From JANNUT01 sp046331425 (lineage in GTDB: Bacteria > Acidobacteriota > Polarisedimenticolia > J045), in the NCBI GenBank assembly GCA_046331425.1, contig JAXLQU010000015.1:1-64000 (forward strand): a stretch of DNA of 64,000 bases, in the 5' to 3' direction. Shown piece after piece: positions 40,701 through 49,520 of the stretch. The translations under genes were made by a program, and so were the position numbers. Below the pieces are notes generated by a model that saw only the letters and a list, made by a program, of their open reading frames with translations, was not told the DNA's origin and did no database searches. Numbering within the stretch: the first letter of the stretch is position 1; every line of letters starts with the position of its first letter.

Positions 40701-40799
40701 GTGATTGGCGGAATGATCGCTTCGATCGGCGCATCGCTGTTGGTCATTCCGTGTGTCTACGTGCTGATGGAGCGGCTGCGATGGCGCCGCACGGTGTAG
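37737..40799 (+). CDS. RND efflux transporter (AcrB/HAE type)
   Basis: 1020 residues with the usual two-fold RND plan: TM1 near 12-30, a large periplasmic loop, TM2-6, TM7 near 525, a second large loop, TM8-12. The TM4 proton-relay segment reads GNFVDNAIVVVEA (about 400-412), keeping one Asp; TM10 reads VGVAVNDAILLVDA, where AcrB has Lys. The VDN/VNx pairing is seen in other non-enteric RND pumps. The length is that of typical drug RNDs. It starts 3 nt after the adaptor, and the next RND gene begins inside its 3' end (40781). Confidence 0.94.
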   Translation: MEALARLATRRPVAISVLAAALVLIGIVSWRQLPQDLLPDVESPTVVVSVRSQDRPPAEMERVYGERIEQLLFAVRGIKQVKQTARTGRIVATVVFDWNTDMDLAQIEVQKAMSVLAADPDLDEAPAVRRFDPRQAPVISVGLTAPNGRPDLAELRQLARRQLAPALEQLEGVAEARVVGGREREVQVVVDRYQLEAHNLTIGSITSRLQAANVDISAGTLEEAGRTFLVRGLSRFNNTEDVAATVLRYDTDADGRRSPLRVGDVALVKWADAEITHLTRVNGIEGVSLAIYKEAGANTVAVSRKVRAAIDRISADMPGVSATLVSDEAGLIEDALSDLQGSALIGLLLSVLVLVVFLRAVAPTLIVSTAVPVALLSTFFFMDLAGQTLNLMTIAGLALGAGNFVDNAIVVVEAMFRRLQGGESTTQAAAGGAGDVGAAIAASTLTTCIVFLPVIFVKGLAARLVEGLAFTVTVSMIASLAAAVLLIPALSRWLLPKDGVKALDPGSRRMEAIVGRLLKRPLLTVGIATLLAAVSCFGLSRLGSELLPPSDPRQFSVRLVAAAGTRVESTAATVAAIEGLLRQAAGDDIVAMLSEVGRIPEDDRLIREEQTEENTARITLRLAASGQTAMQIVQSVGPTIEKIPGLEVSWEVGASALARALGTSGPPVVIEISGQALPDLARGAEALQAALVASPVLWNVRSSFEGGPPELRVRLDRSMADGLGVDLDQVAAVLEASLDGKRATTLTTGDEERKIVVRMPAVRREELSKLPLTASNGTRVTLGDVAQFDLTEGAREIFRRDQRRAAQVTARIAPGHDYPEAIAAANLALTQANLPAGVQVTLGGEEEERRLVFTQLRWAALLALVLVLMVLAGTFESLLHPLTVLSVVPLSLIGVAALMVPNGQPIGVMAMLGLIVLVGVAVNDAILLVDAVGGSRAQGLALPEALARAAAIRLRPILMTSLTTILALLPLAFGSSDAALLRRPLALTVIGGMIASIGASLLVIPCVYVLMERLRWRRTV

Positions 40800-43700
40800 C
40801 AGCCGCCGACCGCACGGCGCGTTTGCGCTCGCTGCCGGTCCGCCGGCCGATTGCGACGAGCATGCTGTTTCTCGGCCTGGTGCTGATCGGTGCGATCGCG
40901 TGGCGTCAACTGCCGGTCGAGTTGTTCCCTCCGCTGACGGGCACCGAGTTGTTCATCAACTTCGCGCGACCCGGAAGCGAGCCTGAAGCGGTCGAGCGGG
41001 AGATTCTGATCCCGCTCGAATCGCGACTCGGCGAGGTCGAAGGGATCCAGGAGACACGCGGCTACGTCACCGGCTCGAGCGGCAACCTGCGCGTCACATT
41101 CAAGACCGGCGTCGACGTCAAGACTCGCGAACTCGACCTGCGTCGCATCGCCTCCGACCTGTCCCGCCAGCAACCGCGCGGCGGCTTCGTCGAAGTGAGC
41201 TCGCAGAACCTCGACGAGTTCGGGCGTTTCGCGATGGTGCTCAACGTCGGCGGTGGCGACGACGTCGACGCACTCGCCGATTTCGTCGACGAGCGGATCG
41301 AGCCGCGCTTGGCGGGCGTGCCGGGCGTTGCGCGCGCGTTCGTGATGGGCGGATCGCCGCGCGAGGCCAAGGTCACACTCGATCCCGATCGGATGGCGGC
41401 GCTCGGTGTGACCCCCGGTGAGGTGGCCGCCTCGCTGGCGCGCAGCGTCACCCGCCTGCGATTCGTCGGCAATGCCCATGATGATCGAGGCCAAACGGCT
41501 GTGATCGTCGATGGCCGTCCGCACGGGCTGGTGTCGCTCGGCGAGCTGCGAGTCAGTGCGCGCAGCGCGGTGAAGCTGTCGCACGTGGCCAGCATCGACT
41601 TCGGCGCCGCTCGCCGCGACAGCGCGTACCGCGTGAACGGCAAGCCGGCGCTCGCGGTGCTGATCTTTCAAGAGCAGGGCGAGAATCTGGTGCGGTTGGG
41701 ACGTGATCTGCGCGCTCGCATCGCTGCGTTGAACGATGAGTTCAAGCCGCTGGGAATCGAGTTGACGGTTGCGACCGATTTCGCGCAGTTGATCGAGGAC
41801 CAGCTCGAACGATTGAAGTCGTTGGCGGGGTCCGGCTTTTTGATCTCGTTGGTCGTGTTGTTCTTGTTCCTGCGCCAGGTACGCGCCGTGTTGGTTGTTG
41901 CGATCGCGGTGCCGGTGAGTCTGCTCATCGCGCTCGGCGCGCTGCTCTTGGTGGGCCAGACGCTCAACCTGATCACACTCTTCGGGCTCGCGGTAGCGGT
42001 CGGGATGCTGGTCGACAACAGCATCGTGGTTTACGAGGCGGTGCAGCGCCGCTTGGAACGCGGGGCTTCGGTTGATCACGCCATCGAAGAGGGCCTGCGG
42101 CGCACCGTGCGCGCGATTCTGGCGTCGACGGTCACCAACGCGATCGTGTTTCTGCCTCTGATGTTCGTCGATCTAGGCAATGCCACGCTGCAGTCGTTGG
42201 TGAAGATCTTGGCGTTGGCCGTGGTCTTACCGCAGCTCGCCTCGTTACTGGTAGCGGTGGGGCTGGTGCCGTTGTTGACACGCTGGCTTGCCGCGCCGGC
42301 AGCGACCCGGGCCGTTCGCGAGTCGTTGTTGCGCCGCGCGCGGTTGGCGGGAATGCGCCCTCCCGATCGTGCGCGCGAGCTGTTCACCGGATTGATTACC
42401 GTTGCGCTGCGTCGCCCTGCCGGTTGGCTGACCTCGGTGACGATCGCTTGTGTGTTTGCCACGCTGTTCGTGGCGCCGATGCTGTTGGGTGGTGCGGCAG
42501 GGGAGCCACCGGAAGCGACCGAGATTCGACTCAACGTCACGCTGCCGTCGGGCAACTCGCTCCAGTCCGCCACCGACTCTTTCTCGCGCTTGGAATACGC
42601 AGCCCAGCAAGTGAAGGGTGTGACTCAGGTCGAGGCGATGGTGCAGGAGACCGGCGGCACCGTCACCGTTCGACTCGCCGACAAGGACAAACGGCCACCC
42701 GAAGTCGACGCCGAGACGGTGCGAAGTCGCTTGCGTCAGGCGGCGGAGAACGCTCGGCGCGGTATTCGACTCGACACGTTGGCTGCCGATGGCGGTCAGG
42801 GCGGGGGCGACGGAGGTGGCGGCGGCGCAGCGGCGCGTTTGGGTGGCGGAGCGGCCGAGGTCAAACTTTCGGGGCCGGACGCCGCGCGGCTGCGCTTGCT
42901 GGCCGAGGATATTCGCAGCCGTCTCGCGTCGATCAGCGAGATCGCGAGCGCCACGATCGCAGGACGCGAGGGATTGGATGAATTGGTGGTTACACCGCGC
43001 GCGCAAACGATGCACGGTTATGGCCTGACCGCCGATGAGGTTTTGCCCGAGCTGAGCAGCGTGCGGCGCGAAGGGGTCGAGCTACGTGTCGGCTTCACGC
43101 AGCCGGATGGAAGAGAGATTCCGCTGGTGTTGCGCCGGCGGGAGGAGAAGAAAGAAACTCCGGCAATGCGCACACTCGCGCAGTTGCAACTGGCAACGCG
43201 CGCTGGCGTGCTTCCCTTGGATGCGGTGGCCGATGTGCGGCGCATGCCGCCGCCGGCCGTGATCGAGCATCACGACGGCCGTCGTGAGGTGCGCGTCTCT
43301 TATCGCTTCAGCGGCAGCGCGCCGTCCACCGGTCCAGCGCGCGTGGCGCTCGAGGAGCGGATCAAGCAAGAGTTGCGTGCCGTCGAGCGGCCAGCCGGTT
43401 ACGCCGTCGAACCGCCCAGCAACGACACGTCGACGAGTCTGATCAAGAAACTCCTGGTGCCGATCGTGCTGCTGTTGTTTGCGGTGCTTGCAATCACCTT
43501 CGAATCGTTGGTGATGCCGGTAGTGGTGCTGCTGGCGCTGCCGCTCACGATCATTGGCGCCACCACAGGCCTGTTGTTGAACGGGTTGCCGCTCGATCCG
43601 ATGGGTACGGTTGGCGTGGTCGCGCTGCTCGGCCTCACCGTGAACCCCGCGATTCTTCTGGTCGATCGCATGCAGGATCGGATGCGAGGTGGACACTTCA

Positions 43701-45574
43701 CGGCTGGCGCCGCCGCACTGGCCGCGGTCCGCGAACGCACCCGCCCCGTGCTGATGACGACCGCGACGACGCTGGCCGGACTATGGCCGTTGGCACTCGT
43801 GACCGGTCAGGAGAACGAGATCTGGCCACCGTTCGCGACCGTAGTGATCGGCGGGCTGATGGCGTCGACCATCCTCACACTGCTGGTGATTCCGATCGGC
43901 TACACGCTCGCCGCCAAACTCGATCGTTTGTTCGGGCGCTTGGGGCCGTGGGTCGTCTTGGTGTGGGGATCGGCAACCACACTGTGTGTGACTCCGTTGT
44001 TCGTTTCTGGCTTGATCGACTCGATGACCTGGCGCGTGCTCACCACGCTGTTCACCGGCGGCGTGTTGCTGGGCGTCGCCGCGCTGTGGTTTCTTCCCGC
44101 GCCCCCCGAGCCGGTGCAAGCCGGCAATAGTGCTCCGCAACTGACGGTTCGATTTCTCCACAAGGTGTACGGGCAACCAGGTCCTATCGGCTACGCATGG
44201 CGCGTCACCGATCTGTTCGCGCGGCGCGTCTTGGCGCGGGGCGGTACGCCGTTCGATCGCCGCGATGCGCGCGCTGTCCTGCCGGTCTACGCACTCGTTG
44301 CTTTGGCTTCCGGCTATCTGGCGTGGAATGTTCGCAGCGGATTTTGGGGTGTTTGCTGGTTGTCGCTCGCGGTCGGATTGCTGGCGTTGATGTTGAAGGC
44401 GTTGCGACGCGCTCGCGGGCACGCCGACGCGCTGGGGAAGACGACGCCTGGAGGCTGGGAGAACCGCGCGAGCCTGGCACTGTGGTGGCTCGCCTGGCCA
44501 GTGCCCTGGTGGTTGACCTTGGATCGAGATTGGCGGGATCACTTTTGGTTGGTGCTCTCGGGTCTGATGATCTTCGTGGTGCAGTGGGGACGACGCACGG
44601 TGCTGCGTGCCGAGGCCGGGCGGTTGAGTCAAGTGTCGGGCGTCGGAACAGTGGCTCGATTGCGCACGTTATGGCGTCGTCGTTGCCAAAAGTGGCTGGC
44701 GTTCGACATGCCGCTCCGCACCGTGCATGCGCTGGCCGGCGCCGAGTTCGAGGCGCAGCGCGGAATGATCGGCATTCTCGGCCCGAATGGTGCCGGGAAG
44801 ACCACGTTGCTGCGAATCCTTGCTGGGATCCTCGAGCCGACGCGCGGCGTGGTCGAACTGGGAGGCGTGCGGCTCTTCAAAATTCAAAAAGTGCTGGCCC
44901 GTTGGGTTGGATATCTGCCGCAAGACTTCGGCCTGCCCAATGAGCTGACCGCGCGGCAGTACCTCGAGTACTGGGGGCTGCTCTACGAGGTCGGCGATGC
45001 GCGCGTACGTCACGAACGTGTCGAGCAACTTTTGGTCGACGTCGGTCTTGGCGCGCGCGCCGACGAAAAAATCGGCAGCTTCTCGGGCGGCATGCGGCAG
45101 CGCGTGGCCGTGGCGCGCACGCTGTTGCGCTTGCCCTCGGTGATCATCGTGGATGAGCCGACGGTCGGCCTGGACCCGCGCGAACGGATCCGCTTCCGCA
45201 ACCTGCTGTCACGCTTGGCGGTGGGTCGGATCGTGTTGTTCTCGACACATGTTGTCGAGGATGTTGCGGTCGCTTGCGAGCGCGTGATCGTTTTTGCGCG
45301 AGGCAAGATCGTGTTCGACGGCGCGCCCGCCGATCTGGCAAGCGCGGCCGACGGGAAGGTGTGGGAGGTGCGCCTCGGTCCATTGGAGAGTGAGGCGGAA
45401 CTCGTACCTGGCGCGCTCGTTTCCGATTTGCTGCCGCTCCAGGAGGGTGGATCGAAGTTGCGCGTATTGTGCGCGACGGCGCCGCATCCGGCCGCGGTGT
45501 TGACCGATGCGAGCCTGGAGGACGGTTATCTGATGTTGGTCGGTTCGACCTCGCGGGAGAGAGCGACCACGTGA
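40781..45574 (+). CDS. RND efflux transporter fused to extra membrane helices and a complete ABC ATPase
   Basis: 1597 residues in one uninterrupted frame. Residues 1 to about 1045 are a full RND pump: TM1 near 27-47, TM4 VGMLVDNSIVVYEA (about 405-418), a Gly-rich insertion near 670-690, TM8 near 890, TM10 LLGLTVNPAILLVDRM (about 945-965) and TM12 near 1020-1040. About six more hydrophobic helices follow (near 1053, 1086, 1165, 1186, 1230 and 1253). From about 1310 there is an intact ABC ATPase: Walker A LGPNGAGKTTLL, Q-loop YLPQDFGL, signature FSGGMRQRVAVART, Walker B VIIVDEPTVGLDPRERI, H-loop STHVVEDV. The ATG at 40781 follows GGAG; the 3' end overlaps a permease start (GTGA). Confidence 0.92.
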   Translation: MAPHGVAAADRTARLRSLPVRRPIATSMLFLGLVLIGAIAWRQLPVELFPPLTGTELFINFARPGSEPEAVEREILIPLESRLGEVEGIQETRGYVTGSSGNLRVTFKTGVDVKTRELDLRRIASDLSRQQPRGGFVEVSSQNLDEFGRFAMVLNVGGGDDVDALADFVDERIEPRLAGVPGVARAFVMGGSPREAKVTLDPDRMAALGVTPGEVAASLARSVTRLRFVGNAHDDRGQTAVIVDGRPHGLVSLGELRVSARSAVKLSHVASIDFGAARRDSAYRVNGKPALAVLIFQEQGENLVRLGRDLRARIAALNDEFKPLGIELTVATDFAQLIEDQLERLKSLAGSGFLISLVVLFLFLRQVRAVLVVAIAVPVSLLIALGALLLVGQTLNLITLFGLAVAVGMLVDNSIVVYEAVQRRLERGASVDHAIEEGLRRTVRAILASTVTNAIVFLPLMFVDLGNATLQSLVKILALAVVLPQLASLLVAVGLVPLLTRWLAAPAATRAVRESLLRRARLAGMRPPDRARELFTGLITVALRRPAGWLTSVTIACVFATLFVAPMLLGGAAGEPPEATEIRLNVTLPSGNSLQSATDSFSRLEYAAQQVKGVTQVEAMVQETGGTVTVRLADKDKRPPEVDAETVRSRLRQAAENARRGIRLDTLAADGGQGGGDGGGGGAAARLGGGAAEVKLSGPDAARLRLLAEDIRSRLASISEIASATIAGREGLDELVVTPRAQTMHGYGLTADEVLPELSSVRREGVELRVGFTQPDGREIPLVLRRREEKKETPAMRTLAQLQLATRAGVLPLDAVADVRRMPPPAVIEHHDGRREVRVSYRFSGSAPSTGPARVALEERIKQELRAVERPAGYAVEPPSNDTSTSLIKKLLVPIVLLLFAVLAITFESLVMPVVVLLALPLTIIGATTGLLLNGLPLDPMGTVGVVALLGLTVNPAILLVDRMQDRMRGGHFTAGAAALAAVRERTRPVLMTTATTLAGLWPLALVTGQENEIWPPFATVVIGGLMASTILTLLVIPIGYTLAAKLDRLFGRLGPWVVLVWGSATTLCVTPLFVSGLIDSMTWRVLTTLFTGGVLLGVAALWFLPAPPEPVQAGNSAPQLTVRFLHKVYGQPGPIGYAWRVTDLFARRVLARGGTPFDRRDARAVLPVYALVALASGYLAWNVRSGFWGVCWLSLAVGLLALMLKALRRARGHADALGKTTPGGWENRASLALWWLAWPVPWWLTLDRDWRDHFWLVLSGLMIFVVQWGRRTVLRAEAGRLSQVSGVGTVARLRTLWRRRCQKWLAFDMPLRTVHALAGAEFEAQRGMIGILGPNGAGKTTLLRILAGILEPTRGVVELGGVRLFKIQKVLARWVGYLPQDFGLPNELTARQYLEYWGLLYEVGDARVRHERVEQLLVDVGLGARADEKIGSFSGGMRQRVAVARTLLRLPSVIIVDEPTVGLDPRERIRFRNLLSRLAVGRIVLFSTHVVEDVAVACERVIVFARGKIVFDGAPADLASAADGKVWEVRLGPLESEAELVPGALVSDLLPLQEGGSKLRVLCATAPHPAAVLTDASLEDGYLMLVGSTSRERATT

Positions 45575-46299
45575 GACAGATCTGGCAGCGGATCGTGCAG
45601 ACCATCGCGCTGGCGAGACTCGCTACGCGCATCTCCGGTGGACGGATGTATTGGATCGTCCCGTTGGCGCCGTTGGTTTGGCCCTTGGTGCTGATCCTGA
45701 CGCAAGCCTTCGGCCAAGGGGCTCGCGCCTACGCACCACACGATGCCCAGGGTGTGATGGCGACTCCCTTGGTCGTATTGGCGATTGCGCTCGGCGCTCG
45801 CGTGATTGCGGGTGAGGCCGATCGACGCACACTCGAGATCGCGTACACGGTGCCTGGTGGTGCGCAGCGGATCTGGACGGCGAAACTGCTGTCGGCTGCG
45901 TTCTGGTTGGCGATCGCGTTGGCGCTGCTCGTTCCGGTGACCTGGTTGTTTCTCACCGCGGTGCCGTTCAGCGCGGTGTACGGTGCCTATCAGGCTGCAT
46001 TGGTCTATCTCGTGTTGGCTACCGGGCTGTCTGCGGTGACGCGCAGCGAGGTGACCGGCGTCCTGGTTACGCTTGCGGTGCTGTTCCTCAATGGCTTGTT
46101 TACCGGGTTTGGCGACATGCAGCTGAGAATCTCTCCGTTTTGGAATCCGCTGATGCTGAGCCGTCGTAACGAAGTCGATCCTGCCGATGTCTTCACCTGG
46201 ACCGTTCAGAACCGGATCTTCATGGGCTTAGCGGTGACCGCATTCGTTGCGCTGGCGTATGCGCGCGCGGAGCGACGCGAGAAGATGCTCGCCGGATGA
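45571..46299 (+). CDS. ABC-2 type permease
   Basis: 242 residues with about six hydrophobic helices (IVPLAPLVWPLVLILTQAF; ATPLVVLAIALGARVIAG; WLAIALALLVPVTWLFLTAV; then three more). Between helices 2 and 3 is the ABC-2 loop EADRRTLEIAYTVPGGAQRI, corresponding to the loop that touches the ATPase. It starts at a GTG overlapping the RND-ABC stop, so it is translationally coupled to that protein and is the natural partner of its ATPase domain. The shared MFS gene downstream overlaps its stop (ATGA). Confidence 0.85.
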   Translation: MRQIWQRIVQTIALARLATRISGGRMYWIVPLAPLVWPLVLILTQAFGQGARAYAPHDAQGVMATPLVVLAIALGARVIAGEADRRTLEIAYTVPGGAQRIWTAKLLSAAFWLAIALALLVPVTWLFLTAVPFSAVYGAYQAALVYLVLATGLSAVTRSEVTGVLVTLAVLFLNGLFTGFGDMQLRISPFWNPLMLSRRNEVDPADVFTWTVQNRIFMGLAVTAFVALAYARAERREKMLAG

Positions 46300-47564
46300 G
46301 TGAAGACGCCCCCTATCGCGCGCTGCGGCACCGAGACTATCGACATCTGGCGCTCTCGCAGGGCGTATCGCTGATCGGCACACAGATGCAGGTCGCGGCC
46401 ATCAACTGGCACGTCTACTTGTTGAGTGGTTCGCCGTGGGCCTTGGGGATGATCGGTCTCACGCGCGTGGCGCCCCTGATACTGTTTTCCCTTTGGGGTG
46501 GGATCGTCGCCGATCGGCATGATCGAAAACGTGTGATCTTCGCGGCGCAAAGTGTGCTGGCGCTGTTGGCCTGCGGTTTGGCGTGGGCCACCTGGAAGAG
46601 TCACGACACGCTTTGGCTGGTGTACGCGGTCAACGCTGTCGCCGCCGCTGCCTCGGCCTTCGATAACCCGGCGCGACAGGCGCTGGTGCCGCGACTGGTG
46701 CCTGCCAAGCAGCTCGCGGGCGCGCTGAGTTTGAATCTCAGCGCCTTCAACTTCGCGACGATCGCCGGGCCCGCGCTCTCGGGGCTGTTGCTGGCGGGAA
46801 CCAGTCGCGAGCACTTCGCTGGACGCGATTCGCTCGCCATCATCTACGCGCTGAACGCGCTTTCGTTTCTCGGCGTGCTGATTGCCGTGGCAACGATACG
46901 TACGGCCGGCACCGTCGAGCCGCGCGATGGTGAACATCCTGCCTTCTTCGCCAGTCTTCGCGAGGGGCTGCAGTTCGTGTTCAGCACGCCGATCATGATC
47001 GCCACCATGGCGCTCGATTTTTTTGCGACGTTCTGGGCCGGATCTTTGTTGCTTCTACCGATCGTGGCCGATCAGATCTTGGGAGTCGGCGCGCGCGGCT
47101 ATGGATTTCTGGCAGCCGCGCCGGCGGTCGGAGCGTTACTCGGATCTTTGTATACGAGTGTGCGGATCTTGCCTAAACGACAAGGCCCAATCTTGCTCGG
47201 GGCGGTGGCCTTTTATGGATGCGCGACGATCGTGGTCGGCTTGTCGCGCAGTTTCTGGCTCACGCTGTTGGCGCTGGCGTTGTCGGGTTTGGCCGATGTG
47301 ATCTCGACCGTGATTCGGCAGACCTTGAGGCAACTGCTCACACCGGATGCGCTGCGCGGACGGATGACATCGATCAACATGATCTTCTTTCAAGGTGGAC
47401 CACAACTCGGCGAACTGGAGGCCGGGTTGCTCGCTGGGCTATTCGCGTCGGCCGCCGTGGGGACTACCGTGTCGATTGTCTCGGGCGGCGCGATGACGCT
47501 GGTGACGGTGCTGGTGATCGATCGTTTGGCGCCGTACGTTCGGCGCTACCGTGCGCCGGTCTGA
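46296..47564 (+). CDS. MFS exporter (EntS/TetV-like)
   Basis: 422 residues, about 12 helices. It opens YRALRHRDYRHLALSQGVSL and has the loop 2-3 signature GGIVADRHDRKRVIF and a helix-5 region NPARQALVPRLVP, the pattern of the enterobactin-exporter-like (MFS_3) group. It is the last gene of the 32.3-47.6 kb export operon, starting within the stop of the ABC-2 permease. The substrate is unknown; the coupling suggests it exports the same compound or a precursor. Confidence 0.92.
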   Translation: MSEDAPYRALRHRDYRHLALSQGVSLIGTQMQVAAINWHVYLLSGSPWALGMIGLTRVAPLILFSLWGGIVADRHDRKRVIFAAQSVLALLACGLAWATWKSHDTLWLVYAVNAVAAAASAFDNPARQALVPRLVPAKQLAGALSLNLSAFNFATIAGPALSGLLLAGTSREHFAGRDSLAIIYALNALSFLGVLIAVATIRTAGTVEPRDGEHPAFFASLREGLQFVFSTPIMIATMALDFFATFWAGSLLLLPIVADQILGVGARGYGFLAAAPAVGALLGSLYTSVRILPKRQGPILLGAVAFYGCATIVVGLSRSFWLTLLALALSGLADVISTVIRQTLRQLLTPDALRGRMTSINMIFFQGGPQLGELEAGLLAGLFASAAVGTTVSIVSGGAMTLVTVLVIDRLAPYVRRYRAPV

Positions 47565-47580
47565 TCACGAACCTCTCCAG

Positions 47581-47814
47581 TTACCCGCGAAACTGTTCTT
47601 TCAGCCGCTCGAAGCGCGATCCGTACACCAGATCGAATAGCTCCATCTTCTCGGGCAAGAGTCGCGCACACTCCAGCCGCGCTTCGCGAATCGCAAGCGA
47701 GACCTCGTACGATTTCACCTCTTCGCTGCAGATCATCTGGCAAACGTGGATCGCCAGCGTCGCGATGTAGTCGGCCGGGTCGTCAGGTTGGGACTGCCAG
47801 GGGAGTTCCGTCAT
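47581..47814 (-). CDS. Small unknown acidic protein
   Basis: 77 residues: MTELPWQSQPDDPADYIATL then a helical region with two Cys (HVCQMICSEEVKSYEVSLAI) and a charged end ERLKEQFRG. No known family. It looks all-helical and cytoplasmic. The ATG at 47812-47814 was chosen because the upstream in-frame stretch is compositionally unlike protein and overlaps the PEBP upstream region. The stop is 16 nt from the convergent MFS stop. Confidence 0.55.
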   Translation of the reverse strand: MTELPWQSQPDDPADYIATLAIHVCQMICSEEVKSYEVSLAIREARLECARLLPEKMELFDLVYGSRFERLKEQFRG

Positions 47815-47957
47815 TGGCAACTGAAGGTACCGCGAAGACGCAAGGCTCGACGCCCCCTGCGTGTCGCCGAACCGGCTCGAACACGTTCCAACCCGGGAGA
47901 ACGCAGCCGTTTCAAACCGCTGCAAGTCCGTTGTTTGCCGGTACCTTTGCAGGCCTG

Positions 47958-48440
47958 ATGGACGCCCGACTCACGCTCCCGATCTTGCTGCTGCTTGTCG
48001 CGGTCTCGCTCACCGCAGCGGTGGAGAACGCGTTGCGTCCACCGAGCGACGCCTTCACGTTGACACCGCCGTTGGACGGCTCCGCCGGTTACCAAGCGGT
48101 GGGAATAACCGGGCCGTGGGGAGAGAGTCCTGCGCTCGAGTGGAGTGGTGTACCGGACGGGACGCAATCGCTTGCATTGATTGCCGAAGACCTCGATGCC
48201 CCGCCGCAGAGCCGGGTCTTCTGGCTGGTGAAGAACATCGCCGCGGACCAACGAGCGATCGGGACTGGTGTCGGCTCGTACTGCGCACCGTCGTGGGGCG
48301 CCACTGCTACCCATCGACTGCGCTTCACGTTGTTGGCTCTTTCGACCGCGGAACCACAGGCTGGCGCGTCGATTGCCGACTTGGAGTCCAGCGCACTCGG
48401 CGCAGCAACATGGCGTACCGGGGGCGGTTGGGCGTTTTAG
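47958..48440 (+). CDS. Exported PEBP (YbhB/YbcL-like) protein
   Basis: 160 residues. A signal peptide (LPILLLLVAVSLTAA) precedes a phosphatidylethanolamine-binding-protein fold: ALEWSGVPDGTQSLALIAED, DLDAPPQSRVFWLVKNI (family DPDAP motif as DLDAP) and RLRFTLLALS. The usual G-x-x-GP-PP-G-x-HRY loop is eroded (SWGATATHRLRF), so ligand binding may differ. The ATG at 47958 is taken because it begins the signal peptide; the frame is open upstream to 47814. The 3' end overlaps the convergent gene at 48437 by 4 nt. Confidence 0.82.
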   Translation: MDARLTLPILLLLVAVSLTAAVENALRPPSDAFTLTPPLDGSAGYQAVGITGPWGESPALEWSGVPDGTQSLALIAEDLDAPPQSRVFWLVKNIAADQRAIGTGVGSYCAPSWGATATHRLRFTLLALSTAEPQAGASIADLESSALGAATWRTGGGWAF

Positions 48441-49504
48441 TCGGAAGTTGGTCGAGTGGGTGCGGTTTCGGATAGATCTCCTCGCTGCCACGCGCGCAGA
48501 AGAAAGAAGCCGCCACCTCCCAGGGTGTAGAGATACTGAAGTCCTCGCGCCAACAGCACCCCTGCTGCTGCCGACTGCGGTTCGAGTCCTTGCGCGCTGA
48601 GGTAGGCGATTTCGACCGCCTCTGTGACGCCGACGCCACCGGGGGAAGCCGTAGCGACTGCGGCTGTGCCGCTGAGTACCACCGAAAAGAACGCGATGAT
48701 CCAGGTTGGATGTGCACCGCATGCGCGCAAGGCGGCCCACTGGATGGCGCCGGTCGCGAGTGCGAACAAAATCCCGCCGCCGAGCCCCGCCAAGATCGCA
48801 CGCGGATCTTTCACCAAGCGTTGAGTCGTCAGCACGGTCACCGCGCTGGCGCCGCCCAAACGACCGGCCCACCCCGCGCGCGGGCGCGCGAGCCAAGCGC
48901 CGATCCAACGGCCGAAGCGAACGACCCCCACGAAGAACCCTACGGTGAGAAGCGCACTCGCCAGCAAGAACGACATCAACGGAAGAAACGAATTCCCGCG
49001 GGTTTGCGCCAGATGTCCAGGCAAGTGTCCCGCGAACGCGATTCCCCAACTGGCCGCCAGCAGCATCTGCTCGAGCAGATTCGGAGCAAGGTGCATCGCG
49101 ATGCCCCCTCCGAATCGCCGCGAAGCCAACAGAGCGCGCATCAGCATCGCTCCGATCCGGACGCCGGGTGTGACGAGCGCTACCGCTTGCGCAGCGAGCC
49201 CGAAGCCGACGAACGGCAACACTCGGCAGGGGACCACGCGACGGGTGATCACCGCGATGCGCCACGCCATCACGAGGGAGCGCAGCAGGATCAGCGCAAT
49301 CACCGCCATGGCCCACCGCATGTCGGCCGAGCGGAGTGCGCCCGTCACGTTGGCGATCCCGGCTCGCCTCAGAAGGAACAGCAGCACACAAACGCCGGCG
49401 ACCAACACCACGAGCGTCAGTCCGCGCGCAAACCAGGCGCGTCGCTTGCTGTCGATCGCGATCATGAGCGCGGGATTCTGCGTCAAGCGCGCGCCGCTGG
49501 CCAT
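48437..49504 (-). CDS. Lysylphosphatidylglycerol-synthase-like (UPF0104) membrane protein
   Basis: About 355 residues with 7-8 transmembrane helices. It matches the membrane flippase-like domain of the MprF/UPF0104 group: SLVMAWRIAVITRRV, GFGLAAQAVALVTPGVRIG, and the C-terminal hallmark ASPGGVGVTEAVEIAYL. The soluble lysyl-transferase domain of MprF is absent, so a lipid or lipid-linked translocation role is more likely than amino-acylation. The start is uncertain: Met at 49504 or 49465; neither has a well-placed ribosome-binding site. The gene is divergent from the CDF gene, 16 nt apart. Confidence 0.85.
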   Translation of the reverse strand: MASGARLTQNPALMIAIDSKRRAWFARGLTLVVLVAGVCVLLFLLRRAGIANVTGALRSADMRWAMAVIALILLRSLVMAWRIAVITRRVVPCRVLPFVGFGLAAQAVALVTPGVRIGAMLMRALLASRRFGGGIAMHLAPNLLEQMLLAASWGIAFAGHLPGHLAQTRGNSFLPLMSFLLASALLTVGFFVGVVRFGRWIGAWLARPRAGWAGRLGGASAVTVLTTQRLVKDPRAILAGLGGGILFALATGAIQWAALRACGAHPTWIIAFFSVVLSGTAAVATASPGGVGVTEAVEIAYLSAQGLEPQSAAAGVLLARGLQYLYTLGGGGFFLLRAWQRGDLSETAPTRPTSD

Positions 49505-49520
49505 GCCCTTAGAATGCGCC

